Counted from the first letter of the stretch, positions 45,178-56,251 are shown. The stretch: 64,000 bases of DNA from Gammaproteobacteria bacterium (GCA_023266215.1 JAHFRQ010000008.1:1-64000), one strand, 5' to 3'. A program made the numbers and translations. Notes: a model not told the origin generated them from the letters alone.

Positions 45178-46287
45178 TTAAAAATCTCTTGGGTAATCTC
45201 TGGGTTTGGGGCCAATGTAATCTGACAGCGGCCTAATTAATTTATTGTTTTGTCTTTGTTCCATGATATGCGCCGACCATCCCGCTGTTCGCGCAAACAC
45301 AAACAGCGGTGTAAACAAGCTGGTGGGAATATCGCAGTAATAATACGCGGATGCCGTGTAAAAATCTAAGTTAGGAAACATTTTTTTCTCTTGCTGAATT
45401 AAAGCCTCAATCGTTTCTGAAATTTCATATATTAATTTATTGCCATTGTGCTCTGCCAATTGCTTTGAGAAATTTTTGATAATATCAGATCGCGGGTCAC
45501 CTGTTTTATAAATGCGATGCCCAAATCCCATGATTAATTCATGATTTTTTAATTTCTCCAAAACGCCTGCTTGTGCAGATTGTATTGAGTTATATTGCGA
45601 AATAAGCTTTAAAGCTTCTTCGTTGGCCCCACCATGCAATGGCCCGCGTAAGGTGCCAATGGCGCTGCAAATGCAGGAATAAAAATCGCTGAGTGTTGCA
45701 GCTGTAACGCGCGCTGCAAAAGTCGATGCATTAAATTCATGCTCAGCATATAAAATCAACGATGCATTGAGTACTTTAATTTTTAGAGAATCTGGTTTTT
45801 TTTGATGCAATAAATGCAAAAAATATTCACCTGTTGTTTTATCTTTCAGCTCAATATTAATTTTTTGATGATTAAATTGAAAATGGTACCAATATAATAA
45901 TACACCAGGAAAAATGGCTATTAATCTATTGGCAATGGCAAATTGATCGTGATTTTTAGTTTCAGGCTCTACAGTGCCTAAAATAGAACAAGCGGTTCGC
46001 AAGACATCCATTGGATGGGCTGATTTGGGGATTTTCTCTAAAATATTTTTTAATTCTTCTGGTAATTTTCTTAAAGAAATTAATTTTTCTTGATAGCTTT
46101 CAAGTTGTTTTTTATTGGGTAACTCACCATAAATTAATAAATAGGCAACGGTTTCAAAATCAGCGTATTTGACGAGATCATGAATGTCATAGCCGCGATA
46201 ATGCAAGCCCACGCCGCCGTGTCCTACTTCGCAAATAGCGGATTGTCCTGCTGTGATGCCAGAGAGCCCTGTATTTTGATTTGTCAT
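45178..46287 (-). CDS. prpC: 2-methylcitrate synthase PrpC
   Basis: 369 residues of citrate synthase family, joining propionyl-CoA and oxaloacetate. [15 protein letters not shown] and [14 protein letters not shown] are the PrpC start; [14 protein letters not shown]; catalytic histidines in [12 protein letters not shown] and [13 protein letters not shown]; and the aspartate region [16 protein letters not shown]. Shorter than GltA and lacking its N-terminal domain, so methylcitrate synthase is preferred. It is divergent from alr. Confidence 0.93.
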   Translation of the reverse strand: MTNQNTGLSGITAGQSAICEVGHGGVGLHYRGYDIHDLVKYADFETVAYLLIYGELPNKKQLESYQEKLISLRKLPEELKNILEKIPKSAHPMDVLRTACSILGTVEPETKNHDQFAIANRLIAIFPGVLLYWYHFQFNHQKINIELKDKTTGEYFLHLLHQKKPDSLKIKVLNASLILYAEHEFNASTFAARVTAATLSDFYSCICSAIGTLRGPLHGGANEEALKLISQYNSIQSAQAGVLEKLKNHELIMGFGHRIYKTGDPRSDIIKNFSKQLAEHNGNKLIYEISETIEALIQQEKKMFPNLDFYTASAYYYCDIPTSLFTPLFVFARTAGWSAHIMEQRQNNKLIRPLSDYIGPKPRDYPRDF

Positions 46288-46355
46288 ATTTTCGTCCTTA
46301 ATCTATGATAAGTCTGTATTGTGTGATTTTCACAGAGAGAAAGCAAGGGTGTTTT

Positions 46356-47438
46356 ATGCATGCAACAACCGCAGCGACTGTCAGCATTAATTTAGATGCA
46401 TTGAATCATAATTTTTTAGCAATTAAAAAATTAATGCCGCATCAAAAAATATTAGCCATGATTAAAAGCAATGCTTATGGTCATGGCGTTGTACCCATTG
46501 CCAAAACATTATTACAAGCTGATGCGTTAGGAGTGGCTACTATTTCAGAAGCATTGCAATTACGCGAAGAAAATATTAACAATAAAATTATTGTGATGCG
46601 TGGATTTTTAAATAAAACTGAACTGCAAGTATTTTTAAATGACCCCAGCATAATAGCCTCTGTTTATAATATTAAACAAGTTGAACTATTAGAAAAACAT
46701 ACTAATCAAAACAAAAAAATCTCAATTTGGCTTAAATTAGATACGGGAATGAACCGTTTGGGTATTTCCCCCGATGAATTTCCAAAAATTTATGACAGAC
46801 TCGAAAAAATTAATGGCCTGCAAAAGCCTTTTGTGTTGTTTTCGCATTTAGCTGATGCTGACAATGCTGATAAAAAATTTACTGAAAATCAAATCAGTTT
46901 ATTTGATAGGCTAACTAAGCATTTACCAGGTGAAAAAAGTTTATTAAATTCTGCGGGGATATTAGCTTATCCAAAAAACCATTATGATTGGATTCGACCC
47001 GGTTTATTATTATATGGTGCCATGCCATTTGAAACTTTTCAGGCTGGTAACTTTAAACCCGTGATGAACTTACAAGCCAATATAATTGCTATTAAAAATG
47101 TGAATAAATACGATAAAATTGGTTATTCCTGTATTTATACTGCAGAAAAAAATATGAAAATTGCTATTATATGCGCAGGTTATGGTGATGGTTATCCGCG
47201 TAATGCAAAAGCGGGTACACCTGTTTTAATTCGAGGGGAGCGATGTCCATTGGTTGGTCGTGTTTCAATGGATATGTTGGCAGTTGATGTTTCAAATTTA
47301 AAATCAGCTGAAATCGGCGATGTTGCCACATTGTGGGGTGATAATTTACCGGTAGAATTAATTGCACAATATTCAGATACGATTTCATACGAATTATTAA
47401 CGCGTATGACACCTAGAGTAGAGTATCGGTATGAATAA
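46356..47438 (+). CDS. alr: Alanine racemase
   Basis: 360 residues from the ATG at 46356 after AAGGG. Makes D-alanine for peptidoglycan. PLP lysine in AMIKSNAYGHG (Lys37), second catalytic base tyrosine in KIGYSCIYTA, WIRPGLLLYGAMP, and GRVSMDMLAVDVS near the C-terminal beta domain. A longer frame from 46305 adds 17 residues without family match. The last 26 bp overlap the end of metF tail to tail. Confidence 0.96.
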   Translation: MHATTAATVSINLDALNHNFLAIKKLMPHQKILAMIKSNAYGHGVVPIAKTLLQADALGVATISEALQLREENINNKIIVMRGFLNKTELQVFLNDPSIIASVYNIKQVELLEKHTNQNKKISIWLKLDTGMNRLGISPDEFPKIYDRLEKINGLQKPFVLFSHLADADNADKKFTENQISLFDRLTKHLPGEKSLLNSAGILAYPKNHYDWIRPGLLLYGAMPFETFQAGNFKPVMNLQANIIAIKNVNKYDKIGYSCIYTAEKNMKIAIICAGYGDGYPRNAKAGTPVLIRGERCPLVGRVSMDMLAVDVSNLKSAEIGDVATLWGDNLPVELIAQYSDTISYELLTRMTPRVEYRYE

Positions 47439-48285
47439 TACTCGAGAGGCGATTTAAAATATGAATACAGGCATCTGGTTTATTTAACGTATAAAAATGC
47501 AGTCCTGGCGCGCCGCCAGCAATTAATTGCTCACATAAATGAGAGACCACTTCTTCGCCGAAAGATTGAATTGAAACAAGATCGTTTTTATAACTTTCTA
47601 ATCTATAAAGCAACCAGCGTGGAATTTCAGCGCCACAGGCTTTTGAAAATTGCATTAATTTTTCGTAATTCGTGATCGGCATAATGCCGGGCGTAACGGG
47701 GATATGAATATTTAATTTTTGACAGCTTTCCATAAATTTAAAATAAGCATCGGCATTATAAAAATACTGCGTAATGGCACTGTTGGCGCCAGCATCCACT
47801 TTTTCTTTGAAGTGAAATAAGGCATGTTTATAATCCGTTGTTTCGGGGTGAAACTCAGGATAGCAGGCAACAGAAATATGAAAATGATCTTGAGATAGCT
47901 CGCGAATATAACGGATTAATTCAAAGGCGTATTTAAAGTGAGAGTCTGTTGATATGACACCTGATATTGAATTGGCTGGCAAATCACCACGCAAAACCAC
48001 TAATTTATTGATATTATTGCTAATATATAATTCTAATAAGTTTTTAATATTTGCTTTGTCGGCTGCCACACACGAAATATGAGGTGCTGTTTGAATGCCT
48101 GTTTTTTTATTTACTGCTAATACGGTTTCCGCTGTATTAGCTTGCGCTGATCCTGCGGCGCCAAAAGTGACAGAAAAATAAGCAGGATTGAATGCAGCTA
48201 GTTTTTCAGCTGTATCTAATAGATGAGATAATCCTGCCTCTGATTTGGGTGGAAAAAATTCAAAGCTGATGTGCGGTAATTCCAT
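47413..48285 (-). CDS. metF: 5,10-methylenetetrahydrofolate reductase
   Basis: 290-residue FAD-dependent TIM barrel giving 5-methyl-THF for MetH. Start ISFEFFPPKSEAGLSHLL carries the catalytic glutamate; VTFGAAGSAQANT; VVLRGDLP; ISVACYPEFHPET; ANSAITQYFYNADAYFKF; TPGIMPITNY. It is divergent from metH by 62 bp, so the two steps of methyl transfer to homocysteine are neighbours. Confidence 0.96.
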   Translation of the reverse strand: MELPHISFEFFPPKSEAGLSHLLDTAEKLAAFNPAYFSVTFGAAGSAQANTAETVLAVNKKTGIQTAPHISCVAADKANIKNLLELYISNNINKLVVLRGDLPANSISGVISTDSHFKYAFELIRYIRELSQDHFHISVACYPEFHPETTDYKHALFHFKEKVDAGANSAITQYFYNADAYFKFMESCQKLNIHIPVTPGIMPITNYEKLMQFSKACGAEIPRWLLYRLESYKNDLVSIQSFGEEVVSHLCEQLIAGGAPGLHFYTLNKPDACIHILNRLSSIIHTDTLL

Positions 48286-48347
48286 GCAATAACATCCCTG
48301 TTAAAATAGAGTATTACTGATTATACTAGCATTTAATTTTTTATAAC

Positions 48348-51300
48348 ATGGATTTTTCAATGCCTCACCATTTACTATCCTTGCTTGCTTCAAAAATCTT
48401 AATCATCGACGGCGGCATGGGCACGATGATTCAAACCTATAGATTATCTGAAGCAGATTTTCGTGGCACGCAGTTTAAAGAGCACAGCGTATTTTTAAAA
48501 GGCAATAATGATTTATTGTGTTTAACCCAACCTAAAATTATCAAAGATATTCATTTGGCTTATTTGGAAGCGGGTGCTGATATTATTGAAACCAATACTT
48601 TTGGCGCAACAGCAATTGCATTATCAGATTATAAATTATCTGAAATAGCAGCCGACTTAAATTATCAAGCAGCAAAATTAGCAAAATCTGCTTGCGCTGA
48701 AATAACAGAGAAAACACCTGAAAAACCACGTTTTGTGGCAGGCGCTATCGGTCCCACCAATAGAACCGCCTCTATTTCACCTGATGTGAATAATCCTGGC
48801 GCGCGCAATATTACTTTTGATGAATTAGTTAAAGCTTATACCGAGGCGACTGATGGATTGGTTCGCGGTGGCGTTGATATTATTTTAATTGAAACCATTT
48901 TTGATACCCTCAATGCCAAAGCCGCTATTTATGCGGTTAAAAAATATTTTGATGACAATAATATTAATCTTCCCATCATGATTTCAGGGACTATTACGGA
49001 TGCCAGTGGCAGGACATTATCAGGCCAAACGATTGAAGCTTTTTGGCATTCAGTGCAGCACGCTAAGCCTATTGCAGTGGGTATTAACTGCGCATTAGGC
49101 GCAAAAGACATGCGACCCTATCTGCAAGCACTTTCTAAAATTGCAGATACTTATATCAGTGTTTACCCCAATGCGGGATTACCGAATGAATTGGGCGAGT
49201 ATGATCAATCGGCTGAAGAGATGAGTGAATTAGTATTAGAATTTGCGCAAAATAATTTTATTAATTTAGCAGGCGGTTGTTGCGGCACAACGCCTCAGCA
49301 TATTAAAGCCATTGCTGAAAAATTAAAAAATGGCAAGCCACGAATTATTCCAGAAATAAAACCCTATTGTCGATTAAGTGGCTTAGAACCGCTGACAATG
49401 TATCCTGAAAGTAATTTTATTAATATTGGCGAGAGAACCAATATTACAGGCTCAGCGAAATTTAAGAAATTAATTCTCGAGAAACAATACGAAGCCGCAT
49501 TATCTGTTGCGCGAGAACAAGTGGAGCAGGGCGCTCAAATCATTGATATCAACATGGATGAAGCCATGTTGGATTCGCAAGAGGAAATGCGGCTGTTTTT
49601 AAATATGCTGGCCAGTGAACCTGACATTTCGCGCGTGCCCATTATGATCGACTCATCAAAATGGTCTGTAATAGAATCAGGTTTAAAGTGTTTGCAAGGC
49701 AAAGGCATTGTTAATTCAATTAGCTTAAAAGAAGGCGAAGCGGCATTTATATTTTACGCCAAACAAATATTGTATTATGGCGCAGCCGTTGTTGTCATGG
49801 CATTTGATGAGGCAGGACAAGCGGATACCAAAGATAGAAAAATAGAAATCTGCAAGCGCGCTTATACCATATTAACAGAGCAAGTTGGATTTAATGCATC
49901 TGATATTATTTTTGATCCCAATATTTTCGCCATCGCAACCGGCATTGAAGAGCATAATAATTATGCAGTGGATTTTATTGAAGCCATTAAAGAAATAAAA
50001 AAACAATTACCGCACGCTTTAATTAGTGGCGGTGTCAGCAATGTTTCTTTTTCATTTCGTGGCAATAATCCAGTACGTGAAGCGATTCACGCTGTTTTTC
50101 TATATCATGCTATTAAGGCAGGCTTAGATATGGGTATTGTCAACGCGGGACAATTGCCGATTTATCAAGATATTCCTGCTGATTTATTAGAACGCGTTGA
50201 AGATGTTGTTTTAAACCGCAGAGCTGATGCTACAGAGCGATTATTAGAAGTGGCACAAAATTTTTTAAGCCAAAATAAAACAGATCAAAAAGATTTATCG
50301 TGGCGAGAAAAATCCGTGAATCAAAGATTAAGCTATGCTTTAATTCAAGGGATTACAGATTATATTGAACCTGATACTGAAGAAGCGCGATTAGAAGCTG
50401 CTTATCCGTTAGCTGTTATCGAAGGTCCATTAATGGATGGAATGAATGAAGTGGGGAATTTATTTGGCGATGGCAAAATGTTTTTACCGCAAGTCGTGAA
50501 AAGCGCGCGCGTCATGAAAAAAGCCGTCGCCTATTTAATTCCATATATAGAATTAGAGAAAAAAAATAATAATCACAAAGCCTCCGCCAAAGGCAAAATT
50601 TTAATGGCGACGGTTAAAGGCGATGTGCATGATATTGGAAAAAATATTGTCGGCGTTGTTTTGCAATGCAATAATTATGATGTAATTGACCTGGGTGTCA
50701 TGGTGCCTGCTGAAAAAATATTAATTGAGGCCAAAAAACACAATGTGGATATTATTGGTTTAAGTGGCTTAATTACACCGTCTCTTGATGAAATGTGTTT
50801 TGTTGCCAGTGAAATGCAGCGGCTTGGATTTACCATTCCACTATTAATTGGCGGTGCAACAACCTCGCGCGTTCACACAGCGGTTAAAATTGCTCCTAAT
50901 TATTTATACGATGTCATTTATGTGAAAGATGCCAGTCGCGCTGTCGGTGTTGCTTCAAAATTATTAAATCCAGAAGCTAAAAAAGAGTATATCAAAGAAA
51001 TCAAGCTAGAATATCAAGATGTGCGAGAAAGACATAAAAATAAAAGCCATCAAACTGATTTTATTTCTTTAAGTTCTGCCAGAGAAAATAAATTATCTTT
51101 AAATTGGGCTGATTGTGTTCCTGCGATTCCAAAACAATTGGGTGTGCAAATTTTACAGCATTATGATTTAAATTTAATTTCAAAAGACATTGATTGGACG
51201 CCCTTTTTTCAAGCTTGGGATTTAGCGGGAAAATTTCCTGATATTTTAAAAGATAATATCGTCGGTGTTGAAGCGACTAAATTATATCATGATGCGCAAA

Positions 51301-52034
51301 AATTATTAAATCAGGTTATATCTGAAAAATTATTACAAGCTAACGCCGTATTTGGTTTTTTCCCTGTTAATTCTATCAATCACGATGACATTGAGGTTTA
51401 CAGTGATGACGAGCGTAAAGAAAAAATATTAACTTTGCATCATTTGCGTCAACAAAACAGAAAGCCACCGGGACGTGCTAATAAATGTTTAGCGGATTTT
51501 ATTGCGCCAAAATACACGGGCTTAAAAGATTATATTGGTGTTTTTGCCGTGACAGCGGGTATTGGTGTAGAAGCGCTTTCGAAAAAATTTGAGTTAGAAA
51601 ACGATGATTACAGCAGTATTATGATTAAAGCATTGGGTGATCGACTTGCCGAAGCATTCGCTGAGCATTTGCACCGCAAAGTGCGTCAGGATTATTGGGG
51701 TTATGCCTCTGAGGAAAACTTAAGTCATGAATCTTTAATCAAAGAAAATTATTTTGGTATTAGGCCGGCACCTGGCTATCCGGCTTGTCCTGATCATTTG
51801 GAAAAACAAGCTTTATTTAAATTATTAAATCCAGAAAAAAATGCGGGCATTACTTTAACAGAAAATTTAGCTATGTGGCCTGCGTCGTCTGTTTCTGGAT
51901 TTTATTTTGCGCATCCCGAAAGTGATTATTTTGTGATCGGAAAAATTGATCGTGATCAATTGGAAGATTACGCACAGCGTAAAAATATTTCTGTCGAAAT
52001 GGCTGAAAAATGGCTCGCGCCGGTGTTAAGTTAA
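48348..52034 (+). CDS. metH: Cobalamin-dependent methionine synthase
   Basis: 1228 residues with all four modules: homocysteine domain (zinc ligands in [10 protein letters not shown] and [10 protein letters not shown]), pterin domain ([18 protein letters not shown]), cobalamin domain ([16 protein letters not shown] with the cobalt-binding His; [13 protein letters not shown]), and SAM-binding reactivation domain ([16 protein letters not shown]). Its length matches E. coli MetH (1227). A B12 supply is required. No cobalamin or SAM riboswitch fits in the 62-bp gap upstream. An ATG 12 bases later is an equal start candidate. It overlaps the hydrolase gene's end by 9 bp. Confidence 0.97.
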   Translation: MDFSMPHHLLSLLASKILIIDGGMGTMIQTYRLSEADFRGTQFKEHSVFLKGNNDLLCLTQPKIIKDIHLAYLEAGADIIETNTFGATAIALSDYKLSEIAADLNYQAAKLAKSACAEITEKTPEKPRFVAGAIGPTNRTASISPDVNNPGARNITFDELVKAYTEATDGLVRGGVDIILIETIFDTLNAKAAIYAVKKYFDDNNINLPIMISGTITDASGRTLSGQTIEAFWHSVQHAKPIAVGINCALGAKDMRPYLQALSKIADTYISVYPNAGLPNELGEYDQSAEEMSELVLEFAQNNFINLAGGCCGTTPQHIKAIAEKLKNGKPRIIPEIKPYCRLSGLEPLTMYPESNFINIGERTNITGSAKFKKLILEKQYEAALSVAREQVEQGAQIIDINMDEAMLDSQEEMRLFLNMLASEPDISRVPIMIDSSKWSVIESGLKCLQGKGIVNSISLKEGEAAFIFYAKQILYYGAAVVVMAFDEAGQADTKDRKIEICKRAYTILTEQVGFNASDIIFDPNIFAIATGIEEHNNYAVDFIEAIKEIKKQLPHALISGGVSNVSFSFRGNNPVREAIHAVFLYHAIKAGLDMGIVNAGQLPIYQDIPADLLERVEDVVLNRRADATERLLEVAQNFLSQNKTDQKDLSWREKSVNQRLSYALIQGITDYIEPDTEEARLEAAYPLAVIEGPLMDGMNEVGNLFGDGKMFLPQVVKSARVMKKAVAYLIPYIELEKKNNNHKASAKGKILMATVKGDVHDIGKNIVGVVLQCNNYDVIDLGVMVPAEKILIEAKKHNVDIIGLSGLITPSLDEMCFVASEMQRLGFTIPLLIGGATTSRVHTAVKIAPNYLYDVIYVKDASRAVGVASKLLNPEAKKEYIKEIKLEYQDVRERHKNKSHQTDFISLSSARENKLSLNWADCVPAIPKQLGVQILQHYDLNLISKDIDWTPFFQAWDLAGKFPDILKDNIVGVEATKLYHDAQKLLNQVISEKLLQANAVFGFFPVNSINHDDIEVYSDDERKEKILTLHHLRQQNRKPPGRANKCLADFIAPKYTGLKDYIGVFAVTAGIGVEALSKKFELENDDYSSIMIKALGDRLAEAFAEHLHRKVRQDYWGYASEENLSHESLIKENYFGIRPAPGYPACPDHLEKQALFKLLNPEKNAGITLTENLAMWPASSVSGFYFAHPESDYFVIGKIDRDQLEDYAQRKNISVEMAEKWLAPVLS

Positions 52035-52817
52035 AAATGCCAAAACGCTTTGCGCAAAAATCTTCGCTTGCTCAACATGCGGCATATGCGCGCAATCAGA
52101 AATGATGTTAAGCGTTGCGTTAGGCATTAAATTCACCATTTCTTGCGCTGCTTTTTCTGGCACTAAAATATCTGCATCGCCAATAATGATTAACGTTTCT
52201 GCACGAATTTTTGATAATTGCTGAGAAGAATTAAAATCTTTAACAGCATGTAATTGCTTTTCATAACCCAGCAAGCTTTGCGGGTGTTTATTTTGCAGCG
52301 TCCATTGAATAAAGCCTTTTACATGTAATTTATTTTTTAAAAAGCTTTCAGAAAATAAAAATGGCATCACATATTCAGCTAATAACTCATCTGAAATATT
52401 TTCTTTCTGTAATTTTAGTTTCATATTTAATAATAAGCTTGCAAGCTCACTTCTTTTAGCGCGCGATCCGACCAGCACTAATTTATTTAAAAATGTAGGA
52501 TGTGAAATGGCGATTTGCTGTGCGATACAGCCGCCCATCGAATGCCCCACGATATGTGCTTTTTGAATTCTCAAGTGCTGCATTAACTGAATAGTATCAC
52601 TTGCCATTAATTCAATAGAGTAGGGCATATCCGGCGCATCAGATTGCCCCGCGCCACGGCTGTCAAATATTAACACGCGAAAATGCTTTGATAATAATCT
52701 TAAGCTTGATTTCCACACTTGATGATCTGCTGATAATCCGCCGATTAAAATTAAATCATCACCGCTGCCGTGTTGCTCGTAGTAAATATGAATATTATTT
52801 ATTTTTGCAATCGGCAT
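52026..52817 (-). CDS. Alpha/beta-fold hydrolase
   Basis: 263 residues. Nucleophile elbow GHSMGG (Ser93), oxyanion region [11 protein letters not shown], acid [10 protein letters not shown], base histidine in [29 protein letters not shown] is common to the 3-oxoadipate enol-lactonase/BioH/RutD-like group. The substrate cannot be told. Convergent with metH. Confidence 0.85.
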   Translation of the reverse strand: MPIAKINNIHIYYEQHGSGDDLILIGGLSADHQVWKSSLRLLSKHFRVLIFDSRGAGQSDAPDMPYSIELMASDTIQLMQHLRIQKAHIVGHSMGGCIAQQIAISHPTFLNKLVLVGSRAKRSELASLLLNMKLKLQKENISDELLAEYVMPFLFSESFLKNKLHVKGFIQWTLQNKHPQSLLGYEKQLHAVKDFNSSQQLSKIRAETLIIIGDADILVPEKAAQEMVNLMPNATLNIISDCAHMPHVEQAKIFAQSVLAFLT

Positions 52818-52826
52818 AAAATTTAT

Positions 52827-53129
52827 CTACACAAATGAGAACTGTAATTTTTTTCCAATAAAATGCGTCGCTCTAATGAGTGTGCTGAGCGTAACGGATG
52901 TGTTGCGCGGATTTAGCAATCTATCTAGCGCTGAGCGGCTTGTACCCATTTTCTCAGCAGTTTCTTTTTTAGTGAGATGCGCGCGCTTCATTTTCATTTC
53001 AAGCTGAAATGCAATTACAGCCTTTATCGCTGCTGCTTCCGCATCTTCCAATAATCCTTCTTCTTCAAGGAAACTATCAAATGAACTGCCCCTGTGCTTA
53101 TTTTTTTTCATATTTTCCTCATGATTCAC
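52827..53129 (-). CDS. Orphan XRE-family HTH regulator (antitoxin-like)
   Basis: 100 residues: acidic N-terminal helix (SFDSFLEEEGLLEDAEAAA) and an HTH (LTKKETAEKMGTSRSALDRL then LNPRNTSVTLSTLIRATHFI). This type is normally the second gene of a toxin-antitoxin pair, with a RelE-like toxin in front. Here only 65 bp separate it from mrdA, so no toxin is present. A perfect palindrome just upstream is probably its operator. Confidence 0.82.
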   Translation of the reverse strand: MNHEENMKKNKHRGSSFDSFLEEEGLLEDAEAAAIKAVIAFQLEMKMKRAHLTKKETAEKMGTSRSALDRLLNPRNTSVTLSTLIRATHFIGKKLQFSFV

Positions 53130-53140
53130 TCAGTCTGAAT

Positions 53141-53158
53141 TGTACCAATTATGGTACA
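53141..53158 (-). promoter_or_regulatory. Palindromic operator before the HTH gene
   Basis: TGTACCA-ATTA-TGGTACA: 7-bp arms around 4 bases, 12 bp ahead of the HTH start codon. Its size and place fit autorepression by the XRE protein. Confidence 0.6.
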
Positions 53159-53179
53159 TATTTACAAGTTTGATGAAGT

Positions 53180-53196
53180 TGCAATACCGTATTTTT
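53180..53196 (-). repeat. Dispersed 17-mer, copy on minus strand
   Basis: Exact match to 14528-14544 and 18864-18880, in reverse orientation. On the minus strand it begins at the mrdA stop codon (TAAAAATACGG), just as copy 2 begins at the stop of the duplicated ccmA end. Confidence 0.75.
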
Positions 53197-55300
53197 AGTT
53201 CTGCTGTTCCTCAGGCATTGCGCTGACAACGGGTGCAAAGCGTTGGTGCTGATGTTTTTTATTATTATTATTATTTTGCGGTGCAGGAATAACGGGCGAA
53301 ACTATTGACGGAGTTGCCAGAGTTGCCGGAGTTGTTGGCGCAGGAATTGCTGGCGCACTAGTTGCCGTAGGTGTTGTAGGCGCGGGAATTGCAGTTGTGA
53401 CAGCGGTTGTATTTTGATTTTGTGGTGATGGTATTTGCGCATTGGTTTGTGATTGCGGATAAGTAACTTGATCTTGTTTTAATTCTTTAAAATAATAATC
53501 TAATACTTGTCGTGCAATTTGATCGGCTTGTGGTACATGTTCTACCACAATGGCGATCGCAATTTGCGGATGATCAACTGGTGCAAAAGCAATAAATAAA
53601 TGATTATTGCGCAATTGAAACGGAATATTTTTGCGTGTTCGCTGTTCGTCATCGTAAGTGCTAAAGACTTGTGCGGTTCCTGTTTTTCCAGCAATAGTAT
53701 AAGGCGCATTGCTACCAAATAAAGTATGCGCTGTGCCTTCAGGGCTTAAAATTACGCCTTGCATGCCTTGAATAACTGCATTCCAATCGCTGAGGTTATG
53801 AATATTTACCGCGGTTTCTGCAATGGGTGCAATATCGCTTTCAGTGCCATCTAGATTTTGTATTTTGAGCAATAAATTAGGCTGCATTTTATCGCCGCGA
53901 TTGGCCATGGTTGCAACAGCAAAGGCTAATTGTAATGGCGTTACTTGCAAATAACCTTGCCCAATGCCGGTAATAACAGTATCGCCCGGATACCAAGATT
54001 TTCCACGCGCTTTTTCTTTCCAAGCAGGGCTGGGCACTAAACCCGCCAATTCATCCGGTAGATCAATTCCTGTTTTTTGACCAAAACCAAATTGTGCAAG
54101 ACCTTGGTCAATGCGGTCAATGCCCATCATGGTTGCCAATTGATAGAAAAATGGATCGCATGAAACCGTAATAGCTCGGATGACATTAACAATGCCGAAA
54201 CCTCCTTTTCGATATCCATGATAAACGTGCGTTGAATTAGGTAGCTGAAAAACGCCTGTGTCAACAATCGTAAATTTGGTATTAATCGTTCCGTCGTTTA
54301 ATGCGTTAATAGCAATAAAGGGTTTAATGGTAGAGCCGGGTGGATATAATCCACGCGTTGCGCGATCAAACAATGGATGATTGGCTGCTGTTAGTAATGA
54401 TTTATAGGCTGCTTGCGATAAGCCATTCACAAATAAATTGGGATCAAAGTTAGGCTTGCTGACCATGGCCAACACTTGACCCGTATCAGGTTGAATTGCA
54501 ACCAGCGCGCCTGAATTATCACCAAACGATTTTTCTGCAAACGCTTGTAATTTACTATCAATTGTTAAAACAATGTTTTCGCCTGGTGTTGCTGTCGTTT
54601 GTTTTATGATGCGAACAATTTTGCCGGAAGCATCAATTTCAGCGGTTTCAGCACCGGTGTAACCATGCAAAATATTTTCATATTCTTTTTCGATACCTGA
54701 TTTTCCAATATAGTCTGATGCAGTGTAATTATCAGAATCAAGATTTTTTAATTCATCCGCATTAATTCTGGCGACATAGCCGATAATATTGCCTGTTGTC
54801 GCACCCAGCGGATAGTTGCGCATCGTGTCAGTTTGAATAATAACACCTGGAAAGCGATATTGATTAACATAAAACTGATCCACTTCAGCCTCTGTTAAAT
54901 TTTGCTTTAAAGGCACGGCTTGATAACGTCGAAATTGCTTTAAGCTGTGATTAAAGGCTTGAATATCGTCAGGCGTTAAGTGTGCAATAGGCGTAAGATC
55001 AGAAATCGTTTTTTCCAAATGCGCAACGCGACCGGGGATAATCATTAAGCTATAAACCGGAATATTTTGAGCGAGCAGTACGCCGTTGCGATCATAGATT
55101 AATCCACGATTAGGTTTTACTGAAACCACGCTGATCACATTTTGCTTTGAAAGCGTTTCATAAAAATGATAGGAAATAATTTGCAGATCAAACAGTCTGG
55201 CAAAGACAATAAAGAAAAAAACAGCAACGCCAATAGCGCAAATCAAGCTGCGTCTTAAAAAGCGATTAATTTCTTTGTCTGAATGATTAAAATTTTTCAT
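53195..55300 (-). CDS. mrdA: Penicillin-binding protein 2
   Basis: From ATG 55300 (MKNFNHSDKEINRFLRR) it has 701 residues. One membrane helix (about 18-38), a dimerisation region, and the transpeptidase domain: active serine SxxK in PPGSTIKPF (Ser323), SxD/N at SCD (380-382), KTGT (539-542). It makes the lateral wall with RodA. Residues ~611-701 are an unusual tail rich in Pro, Ala, Thr, Gln and Asn with repeats of IPAPTTP type. A longer frame into rlmH is rejected. Confidence 0.95.
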   Translation of the reverse strand: MKNFNHSDKEINRFLRRSLICAIGVAVFFFIVFARLFDLQIISYHFYETLSKQNVISVVSVKPNRGLIYDRNGVLLAQNIPVYSLMIIPGRVAHLEKTISDLTPIAHLTPDDIQAFNHSLKQFRRYQAVPLKQNLTEAEVDQFYVNQYRFPGVIIQTDTMRNYPLGATTGNIIGYVARINADELKNLDSDNYTASDYIGKSGIEKEYENILHGYTGAETAEIDASGKIVRIIKQTTATPGENIVLTIDSKLQAFAEKSFGDNSGALVAIQPDTGQVLAMVSKPNFDPNLFVNGLSQAAYKSLLTAANHPLFDRATRGLYPPGSTIKPFIAINALNDGTINTKFTIVDTGVFQLPNSTHVYHGYRKGGFGIVNVIRAITVSCDPFFYQLATMMGIDRIDQGLAQFGFGQKTGIDLPDELAGLVPSPAWKEKARGKSWYPGDTVITGIGQGYLQVTPLQLAFAVATMANRGDKMQPNLLLKIQNLDGTESDIAPIAETAVNIHNLSDWNAVIQGMQGVILSPEGTAHTLFGSNAPYTIAGKTGTAQVFSTYDDEQRTRKNIPFQLRNNHLFIAFAPVDHPQIAIAIVVEHVPQADQIARQVLDYYFKELKQDQVTYPQSQTNAQIPSPQNQNTTAVTTAIPAPTTPTATSAPAIPAPTTPATLATPSIVSPVIPAPQNNNNNKKHQHQRFAPVVSAMPEEQQN

Positions 55301-55308
55301 GTCGTATT

Positions 55309-55776
55309 TTATCTGTGGTACGGATGATTCACCAAAATACTCCAAGCGCGATACAATTGCTCTGCGAGTACCACTCGAACCAAAGGATGCGGCAATGTCA
55401 GTGCCGACAGCGACCAAATCTCATTTGAAGCTTTCAAAAAATTCGCCGACAATCCTTCTGGCCCACCAATAATTAAACTTATATCCTGTTGGTTATCGTG
55501 CCAGGTTTGCAGCGATTTGGCGAGCATTTTGGTATCGATAATTTTGCCAATGCGGTCAAGTGAGATCATGCGCGAATTGTTAGGAATAGCCGCTTTTATT
55601 TTGGTCTCTTCCAATTCGCATAATTTATTAATATTAGCGCTTTTAAGTCGTTTTTCAGCATTAATTTCGATTAGATTAATTTTGTAATTGGCTGGCATTC
55701 TGTGCGTGTATTCTAAAAAGCCAGTCTGAATCCAGTCTGGCATGTGTTTTCCAACCGCTATAATGTGTATTTGCAT
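55309..55776 (-). CDS. rlmH: 23S rRNA pseudouridine-1915 N3-methyltransferase RlmH
   Basis: 155-residue SPOUT methyltransferase. MQIHIIAVGKHMPDWIQ, the cofactor loop LIIGGPEGLS, and ALTLPHPLVRVVLAEQLYRA, then WSILVNHPYHR at the end are diagnostic. It follows rsfS by 4 bp and precedes mrdA by 8 bp in the conserved order. Confidence 0.97.
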   Translation of the reverse strand: MQIHIIAVGKHMPDWIQTGFLEYTHRMPANYKINLIEINAEKRLKSANINKLCELEETKIKAAIPNNSRMISLDRIGKIIDTKMLAKSLQTWHDNQQDISLIIGGPEGLSANFLKASNEIWSLSALTLPHPLVRVVLAEQLYRAWSILVNHPYHR

Positions 55777-55780
55777 AAGC

Positions 55781-56176
55781 CTAGGGTTTTGATGTTTTTT
55801 TAGCTGGTTTTTTAGCTGATTTTTTTGCGGGGGCTTTTTGTTTTTTGATGCTTTCAGTAATCATCCATAATTTCTCAAGATGATACAATTCGCGCTGTTC
55901 TTGCAACATAACATGCACCACGATATCGCATAAATCGATCAAAACCCATTCGCCTTGTCTTTCGCCTTCCATCCCATAAGGCTTAACACCCGATTGCTTA
56001 ACAGCATCAATTACTTTTTTAGCCAGCGAGCTTGTGTGTCTTGTCGACGTACCTGTACAAATCACCAGTTTATCAAAACTACTGGTCAATTTTGTCACGT
56101 CTAGTTCGACGATATCCTGCGCTTTATTGTCCGCCAATGTTTTAACAACAAGTTCAGTCAGCGTTGAGATTTTCAT
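55781..56176 (-). CDS. rsfS: Ribosomal silencing factor RsfS
   Basis: 131 residues. Binds L14 and blocks subunit joining in starvation. VICTGTSTRHTSSLAKKVID, then GEWVLIDLCDIVVHVM, and YHLEKLW are family core. A lysine-rich tail (KKQKAPAKKSAKKPAKKTSK) is added, with AKKP-type repeats. It is normally next to nadD; here lhgO and an inverted-repeat element come between. Confidence 0.96.
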   Translation of the reverse strand: MKISTLTELVVKTLADNKAQDIVELDVTKLTSSFDKLVICTGTSTRHTSSLAKKVIDAVKQSGVKPYGMEGERQGEWVLIDLCDIVVHVMLQEQRELYHLEKLWMITESIKKQKAPAKKSAKKPAKKTSKP

Positions 56177-56251
56177 GCTAAGCCTTTGTAAATGGTGAAA
56201 AATAGTGCATAGTACCGGTTTTAGCCTGGTGAGTCAAAAGGGAGTGAGTTA

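Noticed and set aside
48286-48347. Cobalamin or SAM riboswitch upstream of metH/metF
   Set aside because: The gap is only 62 bp, too short for these riboswitches, and no B12-box-like sequence was seen.
55301-55417. Longer N-terminus for PBP2
   Set aside because: The in-frame extension lies wholly inside rlmH and shows no conserved features; the ATG at 55300 gives the normal start before the membrane helix.
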